Shown one piece after another: positions 23,201 through 35,805 of a stretch of 64,000 nt of DNA. Position 1 is the stretch's first letter. Each line of letters starts with the position of its first letter. This stretch comes from Parasponia andersonii (Eukaryota; Streptophyta; Magnoliopsida; Rosales; Cannabaceae). The notes beneath the pieces were generated by a model. It worked only from the letters and a program-made list of their open reading frames with translations, did no database searches and was not told the DNA's origin. A program made the translations under genes and the position numbers. The stretch covers positions 168,468 to 232,467 of the forward strand of contig JXTB01000232.1 in assembly GCA_002914805.1 (NCBI GenBank), read 5' to 3'.

Positions 23201-26200
23201 CCTAGAACGGTTGAACTTTGTATTTTACTTTGAAGTTTAATTACTAGTACTTGCGGCAGTATACATACCTTTGTCTCCGCTTTTTGATATACAGGTGAAG
23301 GTATGGGCGAATTATCATTAGCTGATAGGGCAACTATTGCAAACATGTCTCCAGAATATGGAGCAACCATGGGTTTCTTTCCTGTGGATCATGTCACTTT
23401 GCAGTATCTTAAATTAACTGGAAGAAGTGATGAAACAGTGAGAACCTATTCACTTCTTTTCCTTATTCTCATGTCGTAATATGTAATGCAGTCTAATTGT
23501 GGAGTCAAAAGGGATTAATTATTCATTTTAATTAGGTGACAATGATAGAAGGATACTTGCGTGCAAACAAAATGTTTGTTGACAACAATGAGGTAAACGT
23601 ATATTGTTTCTGTTATTCTGCATAATTATCACTGCATAATCATCGGAGACAGCAGTCCTTAAGGATCCTTTTTTCTTCATCCAGCCTGAAGAGGAAAAAG
23701 CATACACATCTTATCTTGAGTTGAACCTATCAGAAGTTGAACCCTGTGTTTCAGGACCAAAGCGGTGAACTTTCTGACCATGTGTTTTTAGCGAATATAA
23801 AGATCATGATCCATCTATTCCGTCATATTTTGTTATCCTTAAGTTCATGTTTGACAATTATACCTCTCAATAGACCCCATGATCAAGTTCCTCTTAAAGA
23901 CATGAAGGTGGATTGGCATGCATGTCTTGATAACCGAGTCGGATTCAAGGTGAGTTGGAACTCAAGATTTTGCATGGGCTATTTTAAACTCTATTTCTGA
24001 ATTTTTTTGGTCTATGGACTGCTGTCATTCAATTTTACCACAGTCACTCTTATTTGTTAATGTTATTATTATTAGTTTAATTTCCCACTGCTTGGAATAG
24101 TATGTCAAATTTAAATGGATTGACACTAGTAGAAAGCCACATATCCTAGAGAGTCAAATACAGGGATTCCGTATTTGTGGTTGACATCTGGTTGTTTAAA
24201 TACGTGCTTTTACAGGGATTCCTTGTTTATTTGCTTGTGATCTTGCGATAATCCACAGGGCTTTGCCATCTCAAAAGAAGAACAGGGTAAGGTTGTCAAG
24301 TTTTCGTTCCATGGGCAGCCTGCTGAACTTAGGCATGGTAGTGTGGTCATTGCGGCTATTACAAGTTGTACAAACACATCAAACCCTAGTGTCATGCTAG
24401 GGGCAGGCCTTGTTGCTAAGAAAGCATGTGAACTGGGTCTGGAGGTTAGCTATGAGTTCAACTATCAAAGATATTTAGATGTTGAAAGTTTCAAGGCGAG
24501 ATATTGCATAGGATTTTTTTAGTTAGTATTTGTCAATTTTTGTTAACACACATGCTTATGATCAGGTTAAGCCTTGGATAAAAACAAGTCTTGCTCCAGG
24601 TTCTGGGGTAGTTACCAAGTATTTGCTACAGAGGTATCGCTTTTACTTAGTCTCTATTCTTTTCTTTTTGGTGGGCTATAACGTGTTTTTAAATGATAGA
24701 CATCTCTTTTATTTGTCTTTAGCGGCTTGCAAAAGTACTTGAACCAGCAGGGCTTTCATATTGTTGGATATGGCTGCACTACATGTATTGGAAATTCAGG
24801 AGAACTTGATGAACAAGTTGCTTCAGCAATTTCAGATAATAGTACTACCCTTTTGCTTATAGGCAGCACCAAATTGATGAAAGTCACATGGCTTATTTGA
24901 TTACCAAAGTTATAGTTGTTTAAAACTAATTATGTTTGCTGTTGAATTATTTTCCCCCTCCTTACTGTGATACAGCAAACTATTAAGTCTAAATTTCAAC
25001 TTTATGATCCTTGTAATCCTTTTGCTGCATTTACCTTTCGTATTCTTGTAATTCTTTTCATGGTCACTTTTCTCCAGACATTATTGCTGCGGCTGTTCTT
25101 TCCGGAAATCGGAACTTTGAAGGTCGTGTTCATCCACTGACCAGAGCTAATTATCTAGCTTCTCCTCCCCTAGTTGTTGCCTATGCACTAGCTGGCACGG
25201 TGTGTACTCAATATTTACTTGTAATATACTTTTGCATTCCTTCACTTGGTGAAGGAATTTCCCTTAAAGGCTGATGAAGTCATTTTACACAAAGAATGAA
25301 TGACAAAACTACTTCATGTGATTCTCGTAGAAACTGTCAAAGAAAATATAATATGTCATCCAGTCACGATCATCAAAATGTTCTAAAATTTTCAGGTTGA
25401 CATTGACTTTGAGAAAGAGCCAATTGGTGTCGGGAAGGATGGAAAAGATGTATACTTCAAGGATATCTGGCCTAGTAATGAAGAGATTGCAGAGGTGAAC
25501 AACTATTGTATTTAACTTGCATTATCATTATTATTACTTATAATATCCATCCTTATACTCAAGATATTGTTCTGGGCGTAAAATTATGTGATAATTTTCA
25601 CCCTTGTAGCAAGCTGAATGGTTAAATCTTTTCAGGTTGTTCAATCTAGCGTGCTGCCTGATATGTTCAAGAGCACTTATGAGGCTATCACAAAAGGCAA
25701 CCCAACGTGGAACCAGCTCTCTTTACCTGCTTCCACTCTTTACCCTTGGGATCCCAACTCTACCTATATTCATGAGCCCCCGTATTTCAAGGATATGACC
25801 AGGGACCCACCAGGTCCACATGGAGTGAAGGATGCCTACTGCTTACTTCTTTTTGGGGATAGTATAACCACAGATCATATTTCTCCAGCAGGAAGCATCA
25901 ACAAGGACAGCCCCGCTGCCAAGTATCTCCTAGAGCGCGGGGTTGATAGAAAAGACTTTAATTCCTATGGTAGCCGTCGCGGTAATGATGAAGTGATGGT
26001 TAGAGGCACCTTTGCAAATATCCGCTTAGTTAACAAGCTCTTGAATGGAGAAGTGGGTCCTAAGACAGTCCACATTCCAACAGGAGAGAAGCTATACGTG
26101 TTTGATGCAGCAATGGTGAGTTTCGAAAACCTTTTTCTTTTACGTTGTTGTTCATAACCTTTCCTGTTGGTTTTACTTGCACAACGGTGGATATCTTTTT

Positions 26201-27102
26201 CTACTTTCTGATCTCACCGAAGTTGCACTTCAAATGTGATAAAGAAAGGGGGAAACATACTGGTTTGAGTTCAACTTTAAACATAGCAACCTTTCCAAGT
26301 AAATGGAATGTGGCAACTTGGTTGGCAGATCTTTTGATTCCTTTTTCTTCATCTTTTTGAACTTTTAGAGAAGTTTGCTTAAACTTTAATCCAATAATCT
26401 TCTTAGTACTTGACCATCTATTAATCTACACTGTCTTCCAATTGACAGAGATACAAGTCTGCAGGCCAAGACACAATTGTTTTGGCTGGAGCAGAGTATG
26501 GAAGTGGTAGCTCCCGAGACTGGGCTGCCAAGGGTCCAAAGCTCTTGGTGGGTTCCGAGTTCTATTTATTCCCAGCGATTCAAGGCGTAATATCAACCTT
26601 TTGTCTTAGAAAAAAGAATTCTTAGTTCTTGTGTTTAGACCATATCTTACGGAAGTTAATACTTTTATCAGGGAGTCAAAGCAGTAATCGCAAAGAGCTT
26701 TGAGAGAATTCACCGTAGCAACTTGGTAGGAATGGGGATCATTCCAATCTGTTTCAAGCCCGGTGAGGACGCAGAAACTCTAGGATTGACGGGTTATGAA
26801 CGCTATAAATTAGATCTTCCGAAGAAAGTCAGCGAGATAAGACCTGGCCAAGATGTTACTGTCTCGACAGACGATGGGAAATCTTTCACCTGTATAGTAC
26901 GCTTCGACACACAGGTATCAATCTTTTACTTTCCAGTTCTATTTATGGATAAGGTGCTAGTCCTTTTAGTTAATAGTCTTAACGTTGCCATGTCAGCTTG
27001 TTTTTGAGCTTAACAACAAACCTATACCTGTAGGTGGAGCTTGCATACTTCGACCATGGTGGAATTTTGCAGTATGTCATTCGTAACCTGAGCAAGCAGT
27101 AG
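19851..27102 (+). CDS. ACO: Aconitate hydratase (aconitase), mitochondrial-type
   Basis: Twenty exons join in frame to 1007 residues: 19851-20181, 20886-20990, 21176-21336, 21446-21538, 21767-21952, 22284-22445, 23051-23195, 23295-23437, 23536-23592, 23685-23764, 23874-23949, 24259-24444, 24566-24633, 24723-24841, 25078-25199, 25396-25494, 25636-26115, 26449-26547, 26672-26914 and 27034-27102. The enzyme interconverts citrate and isocitrate in the TCA cycle and related pathways. The [4Fe-4S] ligands are visible as Cys550 (SCTNTSNPS) and Cys616/Cys619 ([14 protein letters not shown]). Active-site segments [19 protein letters not shown] (about 821-839) and [13 protein letters not shown] (about 888-900) are intact. 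Residues 1 to about 100 are Ser/Arg-rich with almost no acids, as in a mitochondrial presequence; the product may be dually located, as known for plant aconitases. Splice signals all obey GT-AG. Intron 1 contains a MITE-like repeat, and intron 6 (605 bases) holds sequence of possible transposon origin. Confidence 0.97.
20193..20222. repeat. (TA)n microsatellite in aconitase intron 1
   Basis: A TA dinucleotide run starts a few bases after the exon 1 donor. Confidence 0.9.
20272..20834. mobile_element. MITE-like element in aconitase intron 1
   Basis: The 9-base ends GGGCACCAA (20272-20280) and TTGGTGCCC (20826-20834) are inverted repeats enclosing 563 bases, and the flanks are TA-rich. Inside, a 108-base unit is tandemly repeated (starting about 20421 and 20529, plus a partial third copy to about 20665). 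The unit contains the palindrome-like GGATCATCATTAAACGGTGATCC. A related copy without a clear right end lies near 29460. No coding capacity is seen. Confidence 0.6.
22446..23050. other. Aconitase intron 6, possibly containing an old transposon fragment
   Basis: This is the largest late intron. It begins with a (TG)n run (about 22470-22494). The part from about 22562 to 22990 differs in texture from the other AT-rich introns and resembles part of an LTR or similar element. The ends were not defined and the assignment is tentative. Confidence 0.3.
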
Positions 27103-28439
27103 GGTCTGATGTGTTGGTTCCTTATGAAACGTTTCATGGAATGAATATCTGTCGATTGTCGTTCTGTTTTGGTTTAGATTGTAAGAAACTATTTTTGGAA
27201 CATCAATTGAATAACTGAATTTTCATGATCTCAAGTTTATTTGTTATGTATCTTTTTCTTTAAGTTTCATATATTAATGTTTTTTTTAATATATTTTTAA
27301 AGGAAATTTTACTTAATACGTGAGTTGTCACAGTTCAACAGTTCAATCGGTGATTATTATTAAATCTATTTGTGGTAATTGGTAGGTAGTAATACACTAA
27401 ATAAATAGTAAGCTACACACATTTAGTATTACTAGTTTGGGATAATAATTTAAATCTCAACATCGTCCATTTTATGATTATATATCTTGAAGTTTACTTT
27501 CCTTTACTTTTGTGGAAACAAACTTATTTTTTCCATAAATAAATTTTGCGAGAAATAAGTAAAGTTGCTTGCTTTGAAAGATAATGTTTAACGATGGAAT
27601 ACTTTGCATTCAATGAAAATCTTAACTATGAAAATAACTTAACATAAACGATTGCTGTGTTTTGGATTTTGGTACGGAATTCTTTACACTATGCTCATTC
27701 ATATTCTAATGAAGTTATCCAATTTTTTCGTTTCATTTAATTTCTTTCTCCATCTTAATTATAATATTTTGAGTTTGGTTTAATTTAGTCCCGAGTCTAC
27801 TATTTTGAATCGGGTAAATCTTTTTGGTTTCATTTATGTTCCCAGTCTATTATGTTGAATCAGAAAAATCTTCTTTGTTCGCTAACCAGTTTTTTTTATT
27901 GTCCTATTATTCTACTATCTAAATGTGGCCCCTTTTTATATCTAACTTTTAATGAATAACGAGACTAAAGGACCATAGTTTACTTTTATCTATTTTCTAA
28001 ATTTATCTTTTTATTTTTAAAGTTTAGATCTTTGTTATTTTATCATGATATCACTCCCCTTTAATAGGATACATGTGACATTCATGATATTATAACTTAC
28101 ACATACATGGTAAGAAAAAGATACATGTGACATTCTATATCGTAATTAAAAAATGACGATCGTGACTAAAAAATGACGATCGTGACAGATTTGTAATGTT
28201 AGATACATAATGGTTAGTAATCTTATGGGTCAAGGAGAGATGTGCTAAGATAGTTTTAGGAGTAGAGAATTAAGGGAATTTACATTTAAGCGGTCTACTA
28301 AATCTTTGTGATGAAAAATGAGACTCACTCATTAATATTTTCAAAACTAACTCCAATTGTCATGTCACATATGTAAAATTATTCGGATACCCTATTTCTT
28401 TAAAAACTTCAAACTACTTTAGTCGCCACCACCGGTCCC
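27103..28439. other. Intergenic spacer downstream of aconitase
   Basis: AT-rich sequence with no gene. The first 200 bases are likely aconitase 3' untranslated region. A perfect 20-base direct duplication (TAAAAAATGACGATCGTGAC) lies at about 28147-28186. Confidence 0.5.
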
Positions 28440-28800
28440 GATCCTGACCCCGACGGTAGCTCCTCTATTCGACTAGGGTCGAAAAATTTCGATCGTGGTC
28501 GAATTTGTTCGATCACCTCTCCGGGTTGTTCCGATCATTTTTCAACCAGTGGCCGGAAAATTTCGATCCCAGTCGAACATTTTCGACTGGGGTCGAGCCA
28601 CCATTCGACCGTAGTAGAACAATTCGACTGGGGTTGAAGCCACCAGTCAAAATTTTTGACCGGCTTTCAACTGGTATTCGACCGTAGTCGAAAAATTTCG
28701 ACCCAGTCGAACATAGTCGACCATCTTTCTAGCGCCGTCTCAGTCACTTTTAATTTTTTTCGATTTAGTTGAAAATTTTCGACTACGGTCGAGTCAGAGT
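28440..28800. repeat. Cluster of degenerate TCGA-centred repeats
   Basis: Roughly twenty TCGA-type words occur in 360 bases, mostly as TTCGACTGGGGTCGA, TTCGACCGTAGTCGAA or TCGAAAAATTTCGA variants. Each is close to its own reverse complement. The cluster is more GC-rich and CpG-rich than the surrounding spacer. No reading frame makes sense across it. It may be an amplified short repeat or the body of a small element. Confidence 0.7.
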
Positions 28801-29646
28801 AATTTTGAAACTCCGAAATATTCATTAAATAACATAACAATAAAAGTCCTACTTTTGTAAATGATTTATACATCATCCCTTTTTTTCATCACATACATTA
28901 AAAAATGGTCAAAATTGATAACACCCGAGAATTAATTTATTTATTGGGAGATATATTTCTTCCAAATCCTTTTGTTATTATAAAGAGTTTTTTGAATTAT
29001 AATAACTGATTTATTATCAAAAAAAAAAAAACCACATGGATGATGCCGTTTGCCAACTCCGATTAATTATTCTAATAGTCTTTTTTCAAAAAAAAAGGAA
29101 AAAAATGAAAAAAAAAAAACAGGGACAAGCTTCCTCCGAATACCCAATCTTTAGACGGCTGATGAGAATGGATATATTTTTCTTCCTGTGAAACTGCTAA
29201 TTATGTTTCTTAGTCAAACATTGAAACATACGACATATAAATTTCATAATTATTGAGAATCCAAATATTTCCAGCCGTATAATATTAGTTACTACGTCCA
29301 TCTTTTGTACAGGCCACTTTTTAGTGAGTTTTTTTTAGCTAAGTTATTGAATTCTCACTCATTTTCATTAACTAAATGATATTTTAATATTCTCAAAAAA
29401 GTAAATCAAAAAGTTATAAAAGGAGTTTCAAACCGATTTTATCGGATAATCAATATCCAGGGCACCAGTAGGTTTTTTTTTTTTTTTTAACTTTTGACTA
29501 ATAAAAATTTAAGATGTGTATTTTTTATGGTAAAAAATAAGGAAAAAAAAACAACATTAATAATACACATCTTTTTATTAGATAATGATCTAACGGCTAA
29601 AAAAAAATAGATAAAAAAAAATAATTACTGAATTATTGACAACTTT

Positions 29647-29679
<33 letters not shown>

Positions 29680-30112
29680 GATTTTTAGGAGCTTATACCA
29701 TTATTTATGATTTTCAAAATCCACATCTTTCAATTAACAGATCTCGTGATTTGTCTTTTAAGACAGAGCTGTGTGAATTTTAAACTCTACAAATAGTTTA
29801 TTTTAATTTTTGGGCATGTTTCCTATTATGTTACGAGTCTCTCCCTATAAATTCCCAAGTCATGTAAAGTTATATAATAAATTCTATGATGACCATTATT
29901 TGTGTCCAAACAAAAGCCTTTGACACTTTTATTCTCCGTATAGTCCACATGGATTTTTTTTAACGCATTTCTTTCTTCAAATCTATAAATAAAATTTCCA
30001 ATCTCAAAAATTTTCATTCAAAATTATTTAGTCTTCGACTCAGATGACATTTATAAAACATTTTTTTAATGAGGAGAAGTTTGATCTGAAATGATTCAAC
30101 AGGATGATGGTT
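28801..30112. other. Intergenic spacer with one MITE-related copy
   Basis: AT-rich sequence without a gene. From about 29460 to 29640 it resembles the left part of the MITE-like element in aconitase intron 1: the GGGCACCA start, a T run, a TTTAGGATGT-like block and an ACGGCTAAAAAAAA block. A (TA)n run follows at about 29648-29670. Confidence 0.5.
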
Positions 30113-30288
30113 ATAAGAATATACTGTAGAGGGAGATATAGAGTGACTCAATATATATAAGAATATACTGTACAGGGAGATATAGGGTGACTCAATATAT
30201 ATAAGAATATACTGTAGAGGCAGATATAAACTAGACTGACTCAATATATATAAGAATACACTGTAGAGGAAGATATAAACTCAACCAT
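30113..30288. repeat. Four-copy tandem repeat, 44-bp period
   Basis: Copies begin with ATAAGAATATACTGTA at 30113, 30157 and 30201 (period exactly 44) and at 30250 as ATAAGAATACACTGTA (period 49 after a small insertion). The units contain GAGATATA and TGACTCAATATAT. A looser echo (GAGAATATACTG) follows about 70 bases later. There are no spacers of unique sequence, so it is a plain tandem array. Confidence 0.9.
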
Positions 30289-30399
30289 ATAAACCTGCTT
30301 GATAGAACTTGGTCAACAAGATGATAGTAACCATATAAACTAATTGACGTTATGAGAATATACTGATTGACAGAACTAGGTCAACAAGATGATAGTTAT

Positions 30400-31865
30400 G
30401 AGAGTATAAGATATGATTTTTGAATGATTCAAAGTCCTAAATAATCCTTAAGCAGTTTTCAAAGATAAGTTCCAATAATTCATAAGAGATGAAAATATCC
30501 AGATTGCTCCTTTAAAAAGTACCAAGACAGTTTCTTAAAAGATTAAAATCATGGAGTAACATATTAGAAGCTCAGATTTAACAGCTATAGAAACCCATGT
30601 AAAATCTTTATCGTTTACTCAATTGCTAAGAAAATAACGACTTGAAACTTGCAAGTTAAACTCAAGCTTTTCGCATTATGAGTCTTATATAAATCTGAAT
30701 TTTGAGCAAATAAACAACAAAATCAGAAACATAAAGATTCAAAAAGCTTATATAGACAAGAGAAAATAAAATTACTCAAGATATGCTTGTAACTCATTGA
30801 AATTAACTAGGAAAAAAACCAATTCGCCATACAACAAACACCAGCTAAATAAACCTCTAAAATCATAATTTTGAGGATTAAAACATAGCTAGAGATTATA
30901 CATTGGTTACTATGGAGTTTAGACTCTTAAATTGCTTCACAAACTCAGGACTTGATCAAGAAATTAGGGTTTTTCTGTAGCGTTTTGGCTGGATACGAAT
31001 TTTGTATTCTTTTAAGAGAGAAAAGAGATAGAGATAGGGTTTTTGAGTTAGGAGAAGAAGAGGAAGAGATAGAGAGAGGAGATGCAAGCTTTATTCAATA
31101 GAGATCATGAGTGGACAAAAGGAGGAGAGGGGTTGCATGAAGAAAGCGTGTAGAGGATTAGAACAAACTCTGTGTCGAACTCCTTGGCCAGACAACACAC
31201 TACATTTTTTTTTAATCTCCTTCTAATTATATGACCAAGTTAAAAAATTTATAGTTATATGTCCAACTCACTTAAAGATTAAAATGGAAATACAATTAAT
31301 TCTACAACTGAAATTTTAAAAGAAACAGATATTTAATTATAAATTTTGAACCATGAACATTTACTTAAATCAATTTAAAAAATTAGTCATCCACTTGGTT
31401 TTCTATATAAGCTTTTTGAATCTTTATGTTTCTAGATTTGTTATTTATATCCTCAAAAATCAGATTTATATAGGACTCATAATGGGAAAAGCTTGAGTTT
31501 TACTTGCAAGTTTCAAGTTATTATTTTCTTAGCATTGAGTAAATGATAAAGGTTTTATATGGGTTTCTATAGTTAGTTAAATCAGAGTTTCTAATATATT
31601 ACTCCATGTTCTTTAATCTTTTTAAGAAGGTTAATCTTTTTAAGAAGGTTAAGATGACCTAAAACTAAATGGTATGTGATTTGCTATGACATTTTGAAGT
31701 TTGCTATATTGCTGAAAAACTGTTTTTGTACTTTTTATTAGAGTAATCTGCATATTTTTATCTCGTGCGAATTATTGGAATTTTATTTTTGAAAACTGCT
31801 TTTAAAAAATAAACTAGACTTTTTAAGAGTCATGTAGGACTTTAAATCACTCTAAAATCATATTT
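30400..31865. repeat. Large imperfect inverted repeat with a leader-like spacer
   Basis: The left arm (about 30400-30770) is the reverse complement of the right arm (about 31395-31865), with small indels and substitutions. Matching blocks include AAAAGCTTATATAGA on the left against TCTATATAAGCTTTTT on the right, and CAGTTTTCAAAGATAAG on the left against the complement of the right-arm segment near 31780. The roughly 620-base spacer, read on the minus strand, has a CT-rich stretch and AAAACCCTAATTTC-type sequence like a plant 5' leader. No convincing protein was found. It could be an inverted gene-fragment duplication or a fold-back transposon. Confidence 0.75.
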
Positions 31866-32316
31866 GTAAAGGAGATATGAATTTTAAAATTTGTTAGTCA
31901 AAACTAGTAGTTTTTATCCAAGGTAGATTTTTGGTCCTGATTATAGGTCACTTTATGACCAAATAATTTTTAAATATCTCATGTTATAGCTCTAAAGATA
32001 TTTTTTAGAGTCTAATTTCATATGCCACTGGCTTCATAATTTTCTCAACCTAGAATAAATTATGAATTTTATACTATACTATGTTTGGTCCGGGAAATGC
32101 TGAGTACCTTGAATCCGAGAATAGAAGGTATTGTGGGTTTAAATGTATATTTGGTTTTAGCACTTATTAATGATTATGTGGTGTGGTTAACAACTTAAAA
32201 ATGATCTAAATTTAAAATAAAGATCCAATTTCATTCACTAAGGTATTGATATAATTGAAAAGTACTAATTAACATGCTAGACTTATACTTTCAAAAATAG
32301 TGTGCTTGAGTTCTTG
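31866..32316. other. Intergenic spacer left of the hAT element
   Basis: AT-rich sequence with no features seen except its junction with the hAT target-site duplication. Confidence 0.5.
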
Positions 32317-32324
32317 ATTAGAAC
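32317..32324. repeat. hAT target-site duplication, left copy
   Basis: ATTAGAAC lies immediately left of the element terminus TAGTCCTGGCAA and is identical to the copy at 35806-35813. Eight bases is the hAT length. Confidence 0.9.
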
Positions 32325-35300
32325 TAGTCCTGGCAATTTGGGCCGAGCCCAACAGGCCAGCCTGCAGCCCGTTAGAGTGGTCCATGGGCCGGCCTGGTAC
32401 TTTTAGGACCCAGGCCAAGCCCGGTACTAGGGGTAGGACCGAGCCAGTCTGGCTTTTTTTTTTTTGGGCCCAAATTCGTCTAAGTCCTTAAATTTAAAAA
32501 AAAAAAATTGTAAAGGACCTAGAACTCGTCTGGGCCCTTTCTCAAAGTCTCTCCAACGGTAACAAATATTACCGTTGGCCTAACGGTAATATATATTACC
32601 GTTAGGTTTATATCATTTTGTTTTTTTTTTTAGTTTAAACTATTTTTTTAAATTAAAAAAATATTTTCTTACATTATAAATATCCTACACTCTCCACTAT
32701 TTTTTCACACTTACAATTTTTAAATACTCTCTTATTTTCTCTCTAAATCTCTAATTATATTCTCAATTTTATCTTTTTCTCTCTTATCTAATTACTATCT
32801 ACTAATTATTAGTAATTATATTTTATAGTCTCCAAATTCTAAACACTCCACAACTCATAAAGCTTAATTGAAGGTACGATTTAATTTATTTATCATAATT
32901 ATTTTTTTAATTTATTTAATTTGTAGTATATTTAGTTGTTTACTATTATTACTAGTATAATAGTTAGTAGTTTGTAGTTACTAGTTAAGTAGTTAGTAAC
33001 TTAGTAGTTCTACAAGACCTTGTTTTTAATTTCAATTCAATTGTAATTTTTTACAATTAAAATAGTAATTCATTAGTTTGTAGTTTGTAGAAAATTTATT
33101 AGAATATTATATTTTAAATTTCAATGAATTTTTAATTTTTAGTAGTTTATAATTAAGTTAGTAGTAGAAAATTTATTAAATATATTTTCAATTAATTTGT
33201 AATTTATAGTTGTTTACAATAAAATTAAGAAACTAGAAAGTTTATTACAATATTAAATTTTTAATTTCAATTAATTTGTCGTAGTTTACAATTAAGTTAG
33301 TAAAAGTTTATTAGAATATTATATTTTAAATTTCAATTTATTTGTAATTTGTTGTTGTTTATAATTAAGTTGGTAGAATATCTATATTTGTAATTTCGAT
33401 TTATTTATAGTTGTGTATAATTTTAATATCTATATTTTTTAATATAGAATATGGATATGTCAAAAAATATTCCTATTGATTTGGAATTGGATGACGACCA
33501 AATTCGCATAGCTGAAGAGGGTGACCAAGTCCCCGAAATACAAACTAATCCAAATGCTAGTAGAAGTTGTTCACAATTTCAAGATAGTTGTTCGCCGAGT
33601 GCAAGCACGATCTCCAAACGTGCAAGGACAACTTCCAATGTATAAGACCATTTCGATCCAGAATTCAAAGATGAGACTGATGGTAAGAAGACAAAAATAG
33701 CAAGATGTAAATATTGTAAGAAATTATTAACTGCTAAACCATCTAGTGGGGCTGCTCATTTGAATAGACATAGTGATGCATGTATCAAAAAACACAAAAA
33801 AGACAAGAAGCCCACTCAATCAACTCTTCAATTCAACAAGGATGGTTCGGTAAGTTCTTGGAACTGTGATCCTTTTATAGCTAGAGAATCTCTAGCACAT
33901 TTAATTGCTATAAAAGATTTACCATTAGATTTTAGTGATTGTAATAGCTATGAAGATCATATTAGAAGATCTTATTATCCAAACTTTAAAAGAGTTTCTA
34001 GAAATACCACTAAAAGTGATTTAATTAAAGTTTATGAAAATATGCATAAAGATTTAATATCTGAATTAATTTCATTAAACTTTTGTATTGCATTGACATC
34101 TGATATTTGGGGTGCTAATTCTAAACAAGATTATTTAATTGTAGTTGCATATTATTTAGATTCTAGATGGATAATGCAAAAAAGAATAATTGGTTTTCGA
34201 GTCGTTGATAATAAACATACTACTGAAATTATTAGATATAGAATTTTAAATATTATTAAAGAATATGGCATAGCGAATCGCATTATCTCTATCACTTTAG
34301 ATAATGCTACCGCAAATATAAAGGCCATAAAATTACTTAGCAATTTGGTAAGTTCATACACTAGAGGATTCTTACCGCATCAACGTTGTGTATGTCACAT
34401 CATCAACCTTATCGTCAAATCGGGTATGGATGTTATAAGTGTATATATTGAAAATATTCGATATGTTATTGCTTATATTCATTAGTATTGAAAGATGAAG
34501 ATTGGTTCATTTGTGAAAAATTTGTACAATTTTTAGACATTTTTCATGAAGCTACTGTTGCATTATCTGGTATTTATTATCCTACTTCTCCAATTATTTT
34601 ACATCAAATTTTTTTTATTGCTGAAATGTTTTGTAAGGCAAGATGTGACTCTATATTTGAACCAATTATAACACGTATGCAAGAAATATTTTTGAAATAT
34701 TGGTTTCCAATTCCTTTATTATATTCATTTGCTTTTATTTTAGATCCTAGGGGTAAATTAAATGGTCTTTCTAATTTAATTAGCTACATTTCTACATGTT
34801 TTGAGATAGAGTATACTACTGAATATACAAATGCTCGTGACAAAATTTTTGAAGTGTATAGTATATATGAGGCTAAGTTTGGCAGTAATCAATAACAACA
34901 CACTCCTCCACAAGAAACTGAAGAACAGTCAAAAAATAAGTCTTTTGGAGCATGGTAGGTTCTTGTCCTCAAGGGTATGGTCGTGGCTCATCATCAATAT
35001 CATCAAGTTCAAGTCAACTACTACCACCAATAAATCCAACACAATCCTCTGATCTTACTCAATATAATGAGCTAGACTCTGACATCGGCCCTAATGATAA
35101 GAACTTCAAAGTTTTGGAATGGTGGTATAAGCGTCAACCAAGATTCCCGATGTTTTCACAATTAGCCCGTGACATTTTAACAATTCCGATGTCTATGATT
35201 TCTTCAGAGTCTGCTTTTAGTACGACTAAGATGATAGTAGATGAGCAAAGGACTTCATTGGCTCCTGAAATGGTTGAGGTGTTAGCATGTGTTAAAGATT

Positions 35301-35805
35301 GGGAAAAAGCGGTAAAACGAAATCAAGACACTATTCGTATTTGTAATGAAGAATTGGCCGAAAATTTCAATAACTTGTACATGAATGATGATGATGAGTC
35401 ATAAATTCATAAAGTCATAATTAATGATATACTAGTTTTTTCAAGTAATAATTTGTATTGTAATAAATGATCATCAATAAAATCAAATTTATTTGTTTCA
35501 TTATTTTTCTTAATATCTTATTTAATTATTATTAATTTTTTAACAATAGAAAACATATGTAGTTTATGTTGTCAACTTTTTTAAATAAAAATTCAATTAT
35601 AAAGTTTAAATTTAACATGTTTAAAAAAAGTTGTTAAAAAAAATCAAATAGTAGCAAAAAAAAAATGGGCCGAGTACGGCCCGGCCCAGTTTTGGCCCGT
35701 CAAAAAGCCCGACGGACCTGGGCTGGGCCGGCGCCGGCCCGGTCATCTCCTAAAGCCCGTGATGGGCGGCCGACCTGGGCCGGCCCGCCCATTTTACCAC
35801 CTCTA
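32325..35805 (+). mobile_element. hAT-superfamily DNA transposon, complete ends, decayed transposase
   Basis: This 3481-base element is bounded by an 8-base target-site duplication. Its short imperfect terminal inverted repeats are TAGTCCTGGCAATTTGGGCC on the left and TAGAGGTGGTAAAATGGGC as the complement of the right end. Both subterminal regions carry many GGCCCG/CGGGCC words (about 32340-32470 and 35665-35790), a common hAT arrangement for transposase binding. The interior is AT-rich and holds a broken transposase gene on the plus strand. Confidence 0.93.
33451..35404 (+). pseudogene. hAT transposase pseudogene (BED finger and dimerisation domain)
   Basis: The coding sequence is in three frames. 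The first segment (ATG 33451) is broken by a TAA at 33643-33645 and resumes in the same frame to 34485. It carries a BED zinc finger (CKYCKKLL...HLNRHSDAC, about 33706-33783) and the start of the RNase-H-like catalytic core (SDIWGANSKQDYLIVVAYYL, LDNATAN). A second segment in another frame spans 34488-34895, and roughly 50-60 family residues are missing at the join. A third segment, about 34952-35404, holds the C-terminal hAT dimerisation region (LEWWYKRQPRFPMFSQLARD, SSESAFSTTKMIVDEQRTSL). Because of the stop, the frameshifts and the deletion, it cannot produce a full transposase. Family transposases cut and paste hAT elements in the nucleus. Confidence 0.92.

Noticed and set aside
28505..28687. 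Small coding gene in the TCGA cluster
   Set aside because: The apparent peptide only reflects the repeated TTCGAC/GTCGAA words (FDRS/RTI-like repeats).
30113..30288. CRISPR-like array
   Set aside because: The copies are directly tandem with no unique spacers, and the genome is a plant nuclear genome.
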